Positions 44,913 through 55,176 of a stretch of DNA of 64,000 nucleotides are shown one piece after another. The notes under the pieces are model-generated. The model did no database searches. It saw only the letters and a program-made list of their open reading frames with translations, and was not told the DNA's origin. Every line of letters begins with the position of its first letter. Position 1 is the first letter of the stretch. The stretch comes from Methanosphaera sp. BMS (GTDB lineage: Archaea; Methanobacteriota; Methanobacteria; Methanobacteriales; Methanobacteriaceae): contig NZ_CP014213.1 of the NCBI RefSeq assembly GCF_003268005.1, positions 62,001-126,000 on the forward strand. The letters are read 5' to 3'. Made by a program: the position numbers and the translations under genes.

Positions 44913-47900
44913 TTAATTTATTGTAACGTTTTTAGTGTATGTTTGTGTTTGATTATTGGAGTCCGTGAATTCCACTTTCAGTTCGTGTTCACCAAGGAAC
45001 TTTTCAATGATTTCTAGGATTACAGTTGCCAGGTCGTCACCTACTGTGCCGTTATAGACTAGTTGTCCGTCTATGTATAACAGTAAGTGTCCGTTGACAA
45101 ATTTTTGGCCAAACATTTCATTTAGTTGGCCGAGTGTTATAACAGTATCTGCTGGTATCACAATGTTGCCTACAATTATTTGATGGATTGCAGGGATGTT
45201 TGATTGTATTGTATTTGTTACTGTTTTATGAGCTCTTGTGTCTTTTGTGTATGTATCTTGTTTTTCATCTTCTTGTGGATTTTGATTTTCGTCACTTGCT
45301 CCTTCTGGTATGTTTTCGATTATTGTTAAGGTTTTTTCATCTTTTGTCCAGATACTTGTGGATGCTATGTATACAGCGGTTAATGTATGATTTCCAAGTG
45401 ATAAATCTTTTGGAATTTCGTATGGTAGGGATGCCCAGTTATCATTGATTGGTGCATATAATACCAATCCGTCTTCATCTACCAGGGGTTTTCCGTCTAT
45501 TTCAAAGTATACTTTACCAAATTTGATTGTTCTATTTTTATAGTCTACGTATGCATCGAATGTCACTCCTTTTCCATTTACCATTTCAACATTTGAGGTT
45601 GTCACATTTATCATATCGCTTTCCTGGTAAACACTGAATGTTTCATTGGCCGATACATCATCATGTAATCCATCATTATAGTTGATATTTGCCATGTATT
45701 TTCCTGGTTCTAGGTCATTTAGTGCTATGAACACCTGGCCATTGTCATCCGGATAGTAGTTGCTTTCGGTTATGTTTGTAGTTATTGTTCCATAGTTTAT
45801 TGGAGTTTCTTTGTCATCTTTTACTGTGACAATCAGGTGTGTTGGCGTTGTTTGAGTGGATAAGTTAACATTTGCTTGTTTAATGATGTTTAGTGCGAAT
45901 TCTGTTGAACTAGAAAAAATACAATCATTACTATAGGTTATTTTTATCGTGTATGAGCCATCTAGAGTATCATATATATTTTTTAGTGCATTTACTATGC
46001 TTTCTGTTGGTATTTCGTATCCATCTGTTATATTGGTAAGGTTTAACAGTTGCTTGTATTTTGAAGCATCTTTTACGGTTATCAATGCCGTTCCTTCTTG
46101 ACCGCTAGGATCTATGATGTTAAGTGTTATGTTATTTTGTATTACTTCAGGGTAATCATATGAATTTTCAGGTGTAGTTATTTGTGATTCGCCAATTACT
46201 TTGAATGTTACCTTGTTTGATTTTTGATTACATAATTCATAGTAAACATTGTATTTTCCAGGTTTTGACGGAGTTAATGTGTAGTTTTTCTGGTTGTCAG
46301 TAGTTGCATATACTTCATCATTAACATAGATTGTTATATCATCAAGTTTATCCAGGATATCAGCATCATAATTTTCGGGATTTTTCAAAGCAAAGCTATA
46401 ATTTAATGCTACGTCTTCACCTAAATCGAATGTTTTCATATCATCCTTAATACTTAACAACATCTTTCTAAATGCAATCTCAGTTGATATATATGTGTTA
46501 TTTTCTTCATGTCCATTAGTGTATCCGTTTAGGTCAATTGTTTCATTGTTGTCGGCTGTGTTGTTGGTAAATGTGTTACCTGTAAGATTAGTCTTTCCAT
46601 TGGAAAATATTGCACCGCCACGTTCAGCTGTATTGTTTGTGATGTTTGAGCCTGTAACAGTAAAAAGTGTTTGGTAGTTTTTTATTGCCCCACCATAATG
46701 GGATGCCGTATTGTATGATAGTGTGGAGTCTATGATTGTAAATGGTCCATAGTTTTGTATTGCTCCCCCATCCTCTGCAGTGTTTCCTGTTAATACGGAT
46801 TGGTTAACTGTTAATGTTCCAAGGTTTTCTATTGCTCCACCGTAATCAGCAGTATTGTTTGCTAGTGTAGATTGTATGACTGTTAGTTTTCCCTTGTTTT
46901 GTATTGCTCCTCCAACCGTTGATTTAGCACCTATTATTGTTATGTTCTTAAGAATCATTGAAGAACGACCATTAATATTAAATACCTGTAATTGATTTCC
47001 ATATATCCACTGTCCATTACCATCAATTGTAAGAGTCATATTAGGATTAATCCACTCAATTGTACCAGTATTTATGTATAATCCGTTTTGTAATGTTAGG
47101 GTTATATCTTTTATCTGATTTTTTGCCACATTTACTGCATTACACAAATCTTGCCAATTAGTTATGTTATGTACTGTGAACTTGATTGTGTTTGATTTCT
47201 GATTATATGCTTTATAATAAACCGAGTAGTTTCCCTGTTTTAGATTTGATAATGTGTAGTTTTCGTATCTGGTTGTAGCATATTCCTTATCATTAAGGTA
47301 TATTGTTATGTCATCAACTCTTTCCAGGATATCACTGTCATAATAGTGTGGATGTTCTACGGCAATGCTGAAGTTTAATACTATTTCATCTTCTGAACTG
47401 AAAAAGTTTTCATTGTCATTAATGCTTAACTTATTGGTTTTAAGTGCTATACTGGTGGATTTATAAACATTATCTTTAAAATATCCGCCAAAATTTTCAG
47501 ATAAGTAATCTATTGTTTCTTTATTGTCGGCAGTGTTATTGGTAAATATATTTTTAGTAAGATTGAGACATCCTGGTGAATATATTGCACCACCTCTTTT
47601 TGCATGATTGTTAGTGAAATTAGAATTAACGATTGTGTAATTTCGAATCAAACTATGCGTTATTGCTCCTCCGTCATATGTTGCTGTGTTGTTTGCTAAT
47701 GTAGAACCTGTGATTGTTAGCCTTCCATCGTCATTTATTGCTCCCCCATATTTTGCGGAGTTGTTTGCTAATGTAGAGTTTGTGATTATCGTTTTTTCAT
47801 AATTGTCTATTGCTCCACCATATGTTGCTGTGTTGTTTACTAGTGTGGAATTGATTATTGTTAGTGTTCCATATCTGTTTCTTATTGCTCCCCCATAGTT

Positions 47901-48503
47901 ATTTGCGGAGTTGTTTGCTAGTGTGGAGTTGATGATAGTCAATTTCTCATGATTTATTATTGCTCCCCCATCATATGAACTACCATTTGTTATTATGATA
48001 TTTTTAAGAACCAGTGAAGTAGAACCATTAACACTGAATAATTGTTTCTTGTTTCCATTTATTGTTTGTCCGTTACCGTCAATTGTAAGACTGGAATTAC
48101 TTTTGTACACTGTGATTGTACCAGTATTTATGTATGTTCCTTCCCCTAGGATGAGGGTTAAGTTCTCATTTTTCTTCATATTATTTACTGCTGTTTGTAG
48201 TTCTTTCCAATTGTTTATAGTTGTAGCGGTTTTTACATTTGTATTTGAATCTTTTTCTATCGTTTTAGTCGTATTTTCATCTACTTTATTATCGGATGAT
48301 TTGCTGGTTTGTATATTTTCATTTATTTTATCATCTTGAATGCTATTAGCATTATCTGATAATTTATGTATATCATGTATTGCTGCTTCTTCTGCAATAC
48401 TGCCTGTACTAGCGGTATCCTCTGATACGTCACTTGCACAGGCTACTCCAACAAGCAGTATTAATATTGCAGTGAAAAGCAGTACCTGTTTAATTTTTAC
48501 CAT
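44913..48503 (-). CDS. Adhesin-like protein C (two beta-helix/Ig modules)
   Basis: The 1196-residue protein has the signal peptide MVKIKQVLLFTAILILLVGV, almost the same as in protein B. Two modules begin near residues 99 and 451, each with a beta-helix of short STLANN-A--YGGAI repeats and an Ig-like domain. The region from about 774 (ITTPENSYDYP) to the C-terminus closely follows protein A rather than B, including NVNLSTQTTPTHLIVTVKD and the GHLLLYIDGQLVYNGTVGDD end. C is therefore a mosaic: B-like front and leader, A-like back. A GATGTGAATAAAT site precedes the ATG. Confidence 0.88.
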   Translation of the reverse strand: MVKIKQVLLFTAILILLVGVACASDVSEDTASTGSIAEEAAIHDIHKLSDNANSIQDDKINENIQTSKSSDNKVDENTTKTIEKDSNTNVKTATTINNWKELQTAVNNMKKNENLTLILGEGTYINTGTITVYKSNSSLTIDGNGQTINGNKKQLFSVNGSTSLVLKNIIITNGSSYDGGAIINHEKLTIINSTLANNSANNYGGAIRNRYGTLTIINSTLVNNTATYGGAIDNYEKTIITNSTLANNSAKYGGAINDDGRLTITGSTLANNTATYDGGAITHSLIRNYTIVNSNFTNNHAKRGGAIYSPGCLNLTKNIFTNNTADNKETIDYLSENFGGYFKDNVYKSTSIALKTNKLSINDNENFFSSEDEIVLNFSIAVEHPHYYDSDILERVDDITIYLNDKEYATTRYENYTLSNLKQGNYSVYYKAYNQKSNTIKFTVHNITNWQDLCNAVNVAKNQIKDITLTLQNGLYINTGTIEWINPNMTLTIDGNGQWIYGNQLQVFNINGRSSMILKNITIIGAKSTVGGAIQNKGKLTVIQSTLANNTADYGGAIENLGTLTVNQSVLTGNTAEDGGAIQNYGPFTIIDSTLSYNTASHYGGAIKNYQTLFTVTGSNITNNTAERGGAIFSNGKTNLTGNTFTNNTADNNETIDLNGYTNGHEENNTYISTEIAFRKMLLSIKDDMKTFDLGEDVALNYSFALKNPENYDADILDKLDDITIYVNDEVYATTDNQKNYTLTPSKPGKYNVYYELCNQKSNKVTFKVIGESQITTPENSYDYPEVIQNNITLNIIDPSGQEGTALITVKDASKYKQLLNLTNITDGYEIPTESIVNALKNIYDTLDGSYTIKITYSNDCIFSSSTEFALNIIKQANVNLSTQTTPTHLIVTVKDDKETPINYGTITTNITESNYYPDDNGQVFIALNDLEPGKYMANINYNDGLHDDVSANETFSVYQESDMINVTTSNVEMVNGKGVTFDAYVDYKNRTIKFGKVYFEIDGKPLVDEDGLVLYAPINDNWASLPYEIPKDLSLGNHTLTAVYIASTSIWTKDEKTLTIIENIPEGASDENQNPQEDEKQDTYTKDTRAHKTVTNTIQSNIPAIHQIIVGNIVIPADTVITLGQLNEMFGQKFVNGHLLLYIDGQLVYNGTVGDDLATVILEIIEKFLGEHELKVEFTDSNNQTQTYTKNVTIN

Positions 48504-48780
48504 ATTTATTCACATCTTTGTTATATTATAATCCATTTTGACTATTACTATTCATTAGTCAATGTTCCAATATTATCATCAGCCCATTTTACCTAATAAT
48601 CTATTAAATAGATATTGTTTATAGTTATCAATTATTTAATAAATACTTTGTAATATTATTTTTTTATAATATTTTTTTAATAATTATTATTAAAAGTATT
48701 ATCCAACACGTCATCATTATTTAATGACATATAAATAGATATAAGTTAATCCATATGTAATAATAGATAATTAAAACAAT
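48504..48780 (-). repeat. Second copy of the duplicated adhesin leader
   Basis: Nearly identical to 44586-44859. It is followed within about 30 bp by the 3' end of the group II intron. Confidence 0.7.
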
Positions 48781-48848
48781 CATTATGTTATTTTGATTAT
48801 TTTAATTGTCGGATAAGTTAGAGAGGTTGCTCTCTCCTCCTCTCCTCA

Positions 48849-48882
48849 GAACCGTACGTGTCACTTTCATAACATACGGCTC
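48849..48882 (-). ncRNA. Group II intron domain V
   Basis: A 34-nt hairpin with the conserved AGCC opening and GUACGGUUC closing strand around a GAAA-type tip. It is the catalytic core of group II introns and fixes the orientation of the element. Confidence 0.85.
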
Positions 48883-48929
48883 AAGCATATTAGTTATCTG
48901 AAGAAACTAAATCTAATTAGGAAGTTATT

Positions 48930-50474
48930 TTATATTCCATATAAGCATTGGTAATTATTTTTAAATTTAAATCTTTCAAAGTACTCATTGAATTCACTTT
49001 TATACGGGGTTGCTTTATATTTAATGCACCACGCATACTTAATATGAATCCAACTCATACGTTTAAGTTGATTACCTGTTTCAGGATTAGTAAACAAATA
49101 CTTATCTTTTATCGTTTTATCCCTACATGGTTTAAAGTGTTTACCTTTAATCCACTTATGATACTTCTTAGGATATAATCTCTTAAGAAGACGATTAATA
49201 CGATGTATAATAAACCAATCCATCTTTTCAAAGGTTCTTTTTGCAGCTGTCATTCTCCAATAATAAGCAGTACCAATTATAAGATTATTTAAGGAGTCAA
49301 TGAAACTTTCTATGTCTCCCCCATAAGCTTTTATAAAGATACGCCGTGCTTTATCTTTGAATGAAATAATACTACTCTTTGACGGTTTTGTAAGAACCAC
49401 TTTTCTATTTCTACTGAAATATGATTTAATATTGATTCCTAGAAAATCAAAACCATTATCAATATGAGTAATTCTAGTTTTATCTTCAGCTAATGTTAAG
49501 CCCCTCTTTTTCAAGTAAGAATTTAACAGTTTCGGCACTTTATACGCGTCTTCTTTTGTTCTACAAAGTATTACAAAATCATCAGCATAACGCACCGTAA
49601 CATACTTAGACTTATTACTGTATGTATACGAGCCATCTTTTCTGCGGATACGAGTGTATTTAATATCTAATGCTTCCTCCATTCCATGCAATGCAATGTT
49701 AGCAAGAAGCGGAGATATAATACCCCCTTGAGGTGTACCACTATCAGACTTATAAAATACATTATCGTCTAAGTATCCTGCTTTTAACCAGAGACTAATG
49801 GTTTTAGAGGCTGGAAAATACCGTACTTGTTCCATGATATAATCATGGTCAAGAGTATCAAAACAAGATTTAAAATCACCTTCAAATATCCAAGGACGAT
49901 TAAATCCACGTACATGACTATATATCTTTGCTATAGCATCACTAGCACCTCTACAAGGCCTGAAACCATAACTATTGGCTTCAAAATGATGCTCCCAAAT
50001 AGGTTCCAAGGCAATTTTACATACCATTTGGAACACACGATCACGTATGGTTGGAATACCCAAAGGTCTTAATTTACCATTCTTTTTAGGAATATAAATC
50101 CTACGAACAGGCCGAGGCCTATGTAGATTAATTTTACAATCCTTAAGCTGGTAAAATAGTTTCATACGCTCAGCATTTGTCATGACAATTTCAGAGTCAA
50201 CTCCTGCCGTACGTTTACCACTATTTATTTGAGTAACTACTTTTATAGCCCACAATAGTGTTCTTTTATCATTTAAAAGTAGTCTACAATGACTTCGAAC
50301 TCTTCGATAGTCACCAGATTCTTCAGCACGAATTATCCGCTGTTGTATCTTATATATGCTTCGACTTACATAGTTCCATTTAATATTGGACCATTCACTG
50401 TCGAGTTTGTCCAATTCCGTGGACTGACACAAATTAATATTTGCACAGTTTTCTTCATCTGAAATTTGACTCAT
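48930..50474 (-). CDS. ltrA: Group II intron reverse transcriptase/maturase
   Basis: The 514-residue protein has an N-terminal RT0-like region ([20 protein letters not shown]), the reverse-transcriptase core with [20 protein letters not shown] (246-251) and YADD (296-299), and FDFLGI. A maturase (X/thumb) domain follows. It resembles the chloroplast-like class of intron proteins. No HNH endonuclease motif follows the maturase domain, so target-primed integration would need another primer, for example a replication fork. It should splice and mobilise its own intron. The frame is intact. Confidence 0.9.
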   Translation of the reverse strand: MSQISDEENCANINLCQSTELDKLDSEWSNIKWNYVSRSIYKIQQRIIRAEESGDYRRVRSHCRLLLNDKRTLLWAIKVVTQINSGKRTAGVDSEIVMTNAERMKLFYQLKDCKINLHRPRPVRRIYIPKKNGKLRPLGIPTIRDRVFQMVCKIALEPIWEHHFEANSYGFRPCRGASDAIAKIYSHVRGFNRPWIFEGDFKSCFDTLDHDYIMEQVRYFPASKTISLWLKAGYLDDNVFYKSDSGTPQGGIISPLLANIALHGMEEALDIKYTRIRRKDGSYTYSNKSKYVTVRYADDFVILCRTKEDAYKVPKLLNSYLKKRGLTLAEDKTRITHIDNGFDFLGINIKSYFSRNRKVVLTKPSKSSIISFKDKARRIFIKAYGGDIESFIDSLNNLIIGTAYYWRMTAAKRTFEKMDWFIIHRINRLLKRLYPKKYHKWIKGKHFKPCRDKTIKDKYLFTNPETGNQLKRMSWIHIKYAWCIKYKATPYKSEFNEYFERFKFKNNYQCLYGI

Positions 50475-51097
50475 AAATTAATCACATCTAGGATACAAAT
50501 TCGTTTTAATTCATGTTATACACCTGTTAAAGTCAGCATATCCACAAGAGTTTATTATTTGTTAAATTCCCCTTTATCTTAACGATAATGTGGCATTAGC
50601 TTCCTTAACATCCTTTACCCAGTAAGGTCTTAGAATTCCCTCACAGAAACCCCTACCAGTAATGTATTACTGGACTTTACTGGGCTTACCAAGTTTATCT
50701 TTTGTTAGACTACGACACAACTTAGGCCCTCCCATTACACCGACAGACATATGGGTTGTAATCTATAGACGTCCTTTTTAACTTCGTTTGACCTGCCTGC
50801 AACTACAACACATCCTTTAATCATCCTAACGTGTTGATTTACTTTACGATGCTTATAAGAGTTCATTTATCATTAGCCAATATTGGTCTTTCTCTCGCCC
50901 TCCACTTCATGGATGCTAGAAGTAAGATTAGGCTTTACCTATCATGCAACCCACCCCACTGTTACCAATGACGCAGTTTCAAGGGAGAATAACCCATACA
51001 ACAGGATTAAAAGTATCCGTTAATTAGATACTATACTAACACACACTCAAAACAAAGTTTCGAGTGAGAACAAATTAAAGACAATCGCTTGTCGCAC
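50475..51097 (-). ncRNA. Group II intron 5' RNA domains (I-III)
   Basis: No gene is encoded in these 620 bases. Their base composition is clearly richer in G+C than the flanks, as expected for structured intron RNA. I did not resolve EBS/IBS pairings by eye. Confidence 0.6.
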
Positions 51098-51132
51098 AAA
51101 AAAATAGAAAAAAGAGAATTTATGCCAACACT

Positions 51133-51783
51133 CTATAATAGTGGACTTTGATTTGCAAAAAGCAGTATTATAATGATAATAATGCTTCCTGGAAATGATG
51201 TTATTTGCAGATAATAATTAAAACCGTCTTTAGCATGAATATCTTTTGGTAGATATTTATTAACGTAATCAGGAAAAATGATTACCAGATGTATATAAAT
51301 TAGCCAAAAAATCCAACAATATTCGGAGTAGGGAATCTTTAATACGAAATAGAAAATCATCAACATAACATTTATAAGATTATATATTAGATTTAAGTAT
51401 GAACAGATATATGGATATCTAAACATATACTGATTATCCTTTTTTTCATCAATGTATTTAAAGAATCTTATTCTATATATTATTCCAATTAAAAAGTATA
51501 TATAATAAATTCCAAACATAAATGATGCAGTTGACAGGTGGTTTTCTCCTATAAATAATTGTATAAACATACCTGAACTAACTAACATTAATGGTGTAAA
51601 CAATGAAAGCAAAAGTGTTAGATAATCATTGTCTTTTGTTTTTCCTTGTTTTAAAAAGATATGAATATTTGTTTTTTTAACAAAATATTCGCTACTTATT
51701 AAATGGTATATTGTGCTAAATAAGATAGTCTCAGTTATAATCATTACAATCCATAGTAATAATATATTCATCATTAAAACCAT
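51133..51783 (-). CDS. Multi-pass membrane protein, partner of cassette 1
   Basis: The 216-residue protein has about six hydrophobic helices and little soluble sequence. It overlaps the upstream large gene by 10 bp (the ATG lies in the last codons, ATGGTTTTAATG), so translation is probably coupled. The protein of cassette 2 at 59705 is its distant counterpart: similar topology and a shared YPY--SY motif, but otherwise very different. The pairing suggests it works with, or protects against, the C-terminal part of the large protein. Its function is not known from any family I recognise. Confidence 0.7.
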   Translation of the reverse strand: MVLMMNILLLWIVMIITETILFSTIYHLISSEYFVKKTNIHIFLKQGKTKDNDYLTLLLSLFTPLMLVSSGMFIQLFIGENHLSTASFMFGIYYIYFLIGIIYRIRFFKYIDEKKDNQYMFRYPYICSYLNLIYNLINVMLMIFYFVLKIPYSEYCWIFWLIYIHLVIIFPDYVNKYLPKDIHAKDGFNYYLQITSFPGSIIIIIILLFANQSPLL

Positions 51784-54700
51784 TCCATTATATTTCTTGA
51801 TCCATTTATATATGGCAGTATATATTCTCTCGCTTCTTGTGTTTTAATCTGATTTTCAACAAAAGTTAACAGTTCTTCTTGAAGTTTATCGTAAATATTT
51901 ATCATAACTTTAGTAGCATATTCTATTTTTCCGGGTTTATCTAAAACTTTTGTGGCTTTTGCTAATTTAAATGAATTAATAACATGTTTTGAAATGGCAG
52001 TTTGTGGTAAATAAGATAAAGTTAAACTAAGAACTGTATTAAATAATCGTGTAATATTTGTTGTATCTGCTAACCAACCATTAGCATCAATAATTAATCC
52101 TGTTCCAACAATAAACATAATACATCCTGTAATTACTCCAGCATCTCCATCAATTATACTACTACCAAATAGTCCTCGACTTCCATCAATGGCTAAACTT
52201 CCCATTTCATCTTCAATGATAGCTTCAGAACTATCAATATCATATCCCAATAGATTTTTTGTTTTATCTGTATAACCAAAACACAATCCATCTTCAAAGC
52301 ATACATATACCGTTGATTTTAGCATATTTTTTCCATAGTTTCTATAATTTTCTGAATCATCCATTTTATCTGTAATTGATCCAATATATTCAAAACCATT
52401 AACTAACATGACCGACCAAATAATTGAGTGATTAAGATCATATGTAATGGATATATTGTTAGTTCTATTAGAAATTATAGAAATAATTTTTGTTATATTA
52501 TTAAATGAATATTTGATATTTGAATCTATATTCAGTATTCCAAATAATTCCTCTATTGCAGTTGAAGCACAATTATATCTTATATTATCCAAGCTGAATT
52601 TTGCATGTTCATAACTATGTAATGATAATTCCATATTAAATAATTTTAAATTTGAAGTATCATCTATACTCATGCCTAATAATGGATCTGTAAAATGAAT
52701 GTAATTCATTCTATCATTTTCAATTCCTGCCATGCATAAAACTTCATTTGTCAAGATACATGTTGAATTTAATTTTTTAGATATATACTCAGCATTTTTA
52801 TGAGTTAATGTTATAGTGGTCATTGCTTCTAGAATTGTTCTATATTGTGGAGTAATTATTGAAATTGATAAATTCTCATATAACTCCTCTATATTTGATA
52901 TTGATTGGTTTAATGTGGATATTGTTATTATTTCATTTGTAATTAAAAATGTTTGTAGTATATCATATTGTCCACATCCATCGACATCTCTAGGTTTAAA
53001 AGTCAATGTTTCATTTTTAATAATTATATTTGAATTAGTTTTAAATGTAGTTTCTATAGACCCGTTAGAACATAGTTTTTTCTTTAAATCAATAAAACAC
53101 TGTAAGGTATAATTTGAGTATAAATATATTCTTTCATATTTTCTTACCAATGATTTGTATACTAAATTAACATAATCCATTTCACCATATACTTTTTCAT
53201 AAAATGTTATGTCAAGAGTATCTGATTTATGTATAACTATACCTTCTTGATTAACTATGTTCAAATCACTATGTGATACAGTTTCATTTTTAAAACTAAA
53301 AAATACATAATTATTCAAATTAGGATTATACATATGATATGTATATGTTTTCTCTGATACAGAAGTAAAAGAGATTTCTTCATATTGGGATACATTTAAG
53401 AATCGTACAACATATTGATAATTCATAACAGTTTTAGACCCATTTATTGGATTGTACTCGATTGTCTTGGAATATTTGTCATTATATTGTGTGTATATTT
53501 CTATTTTAGTATTGGTATCTGTTGTGTAGCTTCCGTAGTTGTTTAGTGTTTCTGTTGGTGCTTGTGTCTGGTTATACTTTGTTATGTTGAATTTACCTGG
53601 CTGGTTGGATTGTATGATTATTTTCTGCTGTCCATTGCTCCAGATGTTACTTGCATTCATGACTGTTATGGTTGGTCGCTCATCCGGGTGCTGTACCGGC
53701 GTGTAATTGAATACTTTTGATTTATATAATTGTATGTCATCCTGTGTGTAGTATTTGAGTCGTGTGTTTTTGTTTAGGTATATTTTATCATTGTTTTTTG
53801 CTGTTTTTACTGTTGTACTATTGTTTGGATTTGTACCATCTGTTGTATAGTATACTGTGCAGTTTAGTTTGTTTATGCTGAATTGTATTCTTTGTTTGTT
53901 GTTTTCCAGTGTTGTTAGTGGTCTTATTGCTGTTATTGGTGGTGTCATTACCTTGGGTGGCTGGTAGAATGTTACATCGGATGTGAATCCTTCATTATCC
54001 ACCAGTATTGCTCTTACCTGTGTTTTTATGGATATCATTACCTTGGTGTTGTTAGTCCACGTGTTACTGCTGGTATTGGGTGTTGATCCGTTTCGTGTAT
54101 AGTAGATGGTACCTGCCTTGTTTATTTTTACAGTTATGTTTTGATAGTTGTCACGTACATCGGTAATGTTTTTGATTGTAACCACGGGTTTAACTGCATT
54201 CATACGGTAGCTGTAAACGTTGCTGGTTATTGAGCCGTATACTGATATGAATCGTAGGTCGGTATAGTTGTTTATGTTTATGGGTGCATTATATTTGGTA
54301 CTCTTGGTGGTGGGTATGCTGCCGTTGATTGTATAGTATATGCTTGTTGTGGGCAATGTGTATGAAATGTATACTTGTTGTGCCTGATTTGTTATTGGTG
54401 TTTTGTATACTATGTATGGTGTTGAACCTTCACTAAGCTTCATTGATAGCACTGCACCGCATTCGCCGTTGGCCTTAACTGCAAAGTACTTCAAAGTCTT
54501 ACTTGTATCATAAACAAATGCCTTGGTGTATTTTGTGCTACTGGTTGTTGGATTAGCACCATTTAAAGTATAATAAACACTACAGTTGTTCACACCACTA
54601 AAAGTAGCATTATAAGTAGTGGACGTGAGTTTGCTTAGCACCACCTTTACACTTAAAGCTGTGGTGGTGTTACTTACAATAGCATCGGTATCTCCACTTC

Positions 54701-55016
54701 CCCTGTCATTGTTGGGGGTACCTCTAGTGGAATCTGTGGATTTGTCATCTTCGACAAATTCCTCCTCATCCTCATCACTGGTATCGTTTAATTCTATTAT
54801 TTCAGAATTTTCAAATCCATCCTCAAAATTATTATCGGGAATAACTTCCACATTATTCATATATTTATCCATATCCTGTTTTACATTATTATCGTAATTT
54901 GCATTTGCAGTAGTACCCATGTCATTATCATTTGATTGGCTGACATCCATAGCACATGCTACACTAATGCAAGAGAGAATAACAAATAAAAACAAGATTA
55001 TCTTCTTATAATTAAT
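51774..55016 (-). CDS. Large secreted chitobiase-C-repeat protein, cassette 1
   Basis: I extend the start to an ATT at 55016: AGGAGG lies 9 nt before it, and the added residues (NYKKIILFLFVILSCISVAC) complete a signal peptide that the formal TTG start (54995) cuts in half. The protein of about 1080 residues has an acidic linker. Five repeats of about 80 residues follow (125-522) of the chitobiase C-terminal/FN3-like type (YYTLNGANPTTSSTKY motifs). A central domain holds CGQYDILQTFL and NDRMNYIHFTDPLLGM. The C-terminus (from about 955) has a hydrophobic Gly-rich segment and helices. Residues 1-530 match the paralogue closely; the rest diverges. Confidence 0.8.
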   Translation of the reverse strand: MNYKKIILFLFVILSCISVACAMDVSQSNDNDMGTTANANYDNNVKQDMDKYMNNVEVIPDNNFEDGFENSEIIELNDTSDEDEEEFVEDDKSTDSTRGTPNNDRGSGDTDAIVSNTTTALSVKVVLSKLTSTTYNATFSGVNNCSVYYTLNGANPTTSSTKYTKAFVYDTSKTLKYFAVKANGECGAVLSMKLSEGSTPYIVYKTPITNQAQQVYISYTLPTTSIYYTINGSIPTTKSTKYNAPININNYTDLRFISVYGSITSNVYSYRMNAVKPVVTIKNITDVRDNYQNITVKINKAGTIYYTRNGSTPNTSSNTWTNNTKVMISIKTQVRAILVDNEGFTSDVTFYQPPKVMTPPITAIRPLTTLENNKQRIQFSINKLNCTVYYTTDGTNPNNSTTVKTAKNNDKIYLNKNTRLKYYTQDDIQLYKSKVFNYTPVQHPDERPTITVMNASNIWSNGQQKIIIQSNQPGKFNITKYNQTQAPTETLNNYGSYTTDTNTKIEIYTQYNDKYSKTIEYNPINGSKTVMNYQYVVRFLNVSQYEEISFTSVSEKTYTYHMYNPNLNNYVFFSFKNETVSHSDLNIVNQEGIVIHKSDTLDITFYEKVYGEMDYVNLVYKSLVRKYERIYLYSNYTLQCFIDLKKKLCSNGSIETTFKTNSNIIIKNETLTFKPRDVDGCGQYDILQTFLITNEIITISTLNQSISNIEELYENLSISIITPQYRTILEAMTTITLTHKNAEYISKKLNSTCILTNEVLCMAGIENDRMNYIHFTDPLLGMSIDDTSNLKLFNMELSLHSYEHAKFSLDNIRYNCASTAIEELFGILNIDSNIKYSFNNITKIISIISNRTNNISITYDLNHSIIWSVMLVNGFEYIGSITDKMDDSENYRNYGKNMLKSTVYVCFEDGLCFGYTDKTKNLLGYDIDSSEAIIEDEMGSLAIDGSRGLFGSSIIDGDAGVITGCIMFIVGTGLIIDANGWLADTTNITRLFNTVLSLTLSYLPQTAISKHVINSFKLAKATKVLDKPGKIEYATKVMINIYDKLQEELLTFVENQIKTQEAREYILPYINGSRNIMEWF

Positions 55017-55176
55017 AAATATTAGCCTCCTATTTTTTTTCTTTTATTGATTAATTATAATTAATCATGTTATTTTGCTGTTAATTATATAACTCAACTT
55101 AAAATTCATTATATCAAAAATGATTAACAACATTAAAAATTTTGTCTCAGCTTATTAATAAACATTACCTTTTTAA
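53422..55176 (-). repeat. Duplicated 5' half of the cassette, copy 1
   Basis: This 1.75-kb stretch (leader plus first ~530 codons) matches 62134-63898 very closely by eye. Similarity falls sharply inside the gene after the fifth repeat and is interrupted upstream only by the IS at 55177. Confidence 0.75.

Larger units (their letters stand above)
48813..51097 (-). mobile_element. Group II intron with maturase gene
   Basis: The 5' end reads GTGCGAC on the - strand (51097 downwards), matching the GUGYG consensus. Near the 3' end lies a textbook domain V of 34 nt (48849-48882): GAGCCGTATG on one side, GAAAGTGA in the loop region, and CGTACGGTTC on the other. Domain VI follows (AGAGAG-CAA-CTCTCT with an unpaired A, 48815-48840). 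The reverse-transcriptase gene is in domain IV. The 5' exon is a T-rich tract just after the stop codon of the gene ending at 51133. Confidence 0.85.

Noticed and set aside
48930-50474. Retron or diversity-generating reverse transcriptase
   Set aside because: A group II intron domain V and a GUGYG 5' end flank the gene and it has a maturase domain.
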